This document shows positions 63,020-64,000 of a DNA stretch of 64,000 bases, piece by piece (positions within the stretch are counted from its first letter, which is position 1; each line of letters starts with the position of its first letter). Source of the stretch: Galbitalea sp036271875 (GTDB taxonomy: Bacteria; Actinomycetota; Actinomycetes; Actinomycetales; Microbacteriaceae); the NCBI GenBank assembly GCA_036271875.1, contig DATAZU010000039.1, positions 1 through 64,000 of the forward strand, written 5' to 3'. The translations under genes and the position numbers were made by a program. The notes below the pieces were generated by a model. That model saw only the letters and a list, made by a program, of their open reading frames with translations. It was not told the origin of the DNA and did not search any database.

Positions 63020-64000
63020 ATGAAACTGCACGACTCGAACTACCGCGGATTCGCCAGCGACAACTACGCGGGTGCGCACCCGGAGGTGCTTGCCGCGATT
63101 GCGGAGGCCAACGGTGGCCACCAGATCTCGTACGGCGAGGATGTTTACACTGCCGAGCTCACCCGGGTGATGCGCGGCCATTTCGGCGAGCAGGCGGAGG
63201 TCTTCCCGGTCTTCAATGGCACCGGCGCCAACGTAACCGCATTGACCAGTGTCATGCCGCGCTGGGGTGCCGTCATCGCGACGAGCACGGCTCACATCCA
63301 CACCGACGAGGGCGCGGCTCCCGAGCGAATCAGCGGACTCAAGCTGCTCACGGTGAACACGCCGGATGGCAAGTTCACGCCCGACCTGATCGAGACCGAG
63401 GCGTGGGGTTGGGGAGATGAACACCGCGCACAGCCCGCCGTCGTCAGCATCACGCAGACCACGGAACTCGGCACGCTCTACTCGGTCGCAGAGGTTCGGG
63501 CGATCGCCGAGTACGTGCACGCCCGCGGCATGGTGCTGCACATGGATGGCGCGAGAATCTCGAACGCTGCGGCGGCACTCGGAGTGCCGCTGCGTGAATT
63601 CACGACAGACGTCGGCGTGGACATCCTGAGCTTTGGCGGCACCAAGAATGGCCTGCTGTACGGCGAGGCCATTGTCGCGCTCGATCCGAGCAAGAGTGAG
63701 GGCCTGGTCTACCTTCGCAAGCTCAACATGCAGCTGGCATCCAAGATGCGTTTTGTGAGCGCCCAGTTGCTCGCGTTGCTCGAGAACGACCTCTACCTGA
63801 CCTCGGCTGCGCACGCCAATGAGATGGCAACGCGCCTGCGGTCATCACTCGAGGCGGGAATCGCCGACGGGTCTATCGCGGGGCTTTCGTTCAGCCAGCA
63901 GACTCAGGCGAACGCCGTGTTCGCTGTGCTCGACAATGACGCCGCCGACCGCATCCGCGAGCGCTTCCGGTTCTACGACTGGGATCGCGCCGCGGGACAG
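63020..64000 (+). CDS. Low-specificity L-threonine aldolase, cut by the window edge
   Basis: The first 327 codons of a fold-type I PLP enzyme that splits threonine into glycine and acetaldehyde. FASDNYAGAHPEVL near residue 10, YGEDVYTAEL near 37, HIHTDEGAAPE near 93 and the PLP lysine in SFGGTKNGLL (Lys209) are all threonine-aldolase or beta-eliminating-lyase features. The ATG at 63020 is the first start after a stop. About 30 residues are expected beyond the edge. In several actinobacteria this enzyme gene lies near DUF6421 and SDR genes. Confidence 0.9.
   Translation, partial: MKLHDSNYRGFASDNYAGAHPEVLAAIAEANGGHQISYGEDVYTAELTRVMRGHFGEQAEVFPVFNGTGANVTALTSVMPRWGAVIATSTAHIHTDEGAAPERISGLKLLTVNTPDGKFTPDLIETEAWGWGDEHRAQPAVVSITQTTELGTLYSVAEVRAIAEYVHARGMVLHMDGARISNAAAALGVPLREFTTDVGVDILSFGGTKNGLLYGEAIVALDPSKSEGLVYLRKLNMQLASKMRFVSAQLLALLENDLYLTSAAHANEMATRLRSSLEAGIADGSIAGLSFSQQTQANAVFAVLDNDAADRIRERFRFYDWDRAAGQ

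Overview
The window reads as chromosomal DNA of a high-GC Gram-positive actinobacterium, most likely a member of the Microbacteriaceae. The evidence is the base composition, frequent GTG starts, many leaderless promoters, a mycothiol-type isomerase, a DUF3073 gene and a sterol-carrier gene near purF, a PurS/PurQ/small-PurL arrangement and MPT70/MPT83-like fasciclin proteins. I see no rRNA, tRNA, CRISPR array, integrase or transposase. About 65 genes are packed tightly, many with 4-bp ATGA or GTGA overlaps.

Layout. 0-10 kb: a DEAD-box RNA helicase with a long Arg-rich repeat tail, an esterase lipoprotein with a GNAT gene, a large RND exporter, a divergent MocR regulator/YczE membrane protein pair and a TipAL-like MerR regulator. 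10-15 kb: a DUF4097-PadR operon behind tandem palindromic operators, an APC permease and two overlapping fluoride-channel genes. 15-21 kb: a LacI-controlled sugar ABC importer (binding lipoprotein, two permeases) ending in a glycogen-debranching-type glycosidase. 21-29 kb: a flavoprotein, DUF3073, purM, purF, sterol-carrier and membrane/lipoprotein genes, purD, purC and GNAT. 29-35 kb: a module of two DipZ-type thiol-redox membrane proteins flanking two fasciclin proteins that closely resemble mycobacterial MPT83 and MPT70. 35-38 kb: a dioxygenase-like VOC, SGNH hydrolase and P-loop kinase operon, then purS and purQ. 38-43.5 kb: an MscS channel, a decayed gene, a glycine-rich repeat surface protein and a collagen-like protein. 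43.5-57 kb: purL, two aldo/keto reductases, Ohr, SDR, chorismate mutase, acetyltransferase, mycothiol-dependent isomerase, purA, an RNA methyltransferase, an orphan DNA methyltransferase, a HAD phosphatase, a septum-formation-like protein and pyrE. 57-64 kb: exonuclease III, AlkD, and a DUF6421-like, SDR, two small genes, threonine aldolase group that runs off the right edge.

Eight purine genes (purM, F, D, C, S, Q, L, A) and pyrE are scattered through 22-57 kb between unrelated genes. PurS, PurQ and the short PurL should form one FGAM synthase although encoded in separate places.

The least explained structure lies outside the genes. There are several intergenic palindromes with stems of 13-26 bp. 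Two of these, 10 kb apart, are the same element with a compensated base change in the stem. A REP-like 24-bp word recurs between genes and inside at least four coding regions, where it encodes the same small peptide. Many genes show a TANNNT box 6-7 nt before the start codon, which helps fix starts and exposes a decayed gene whose start has become ATA.
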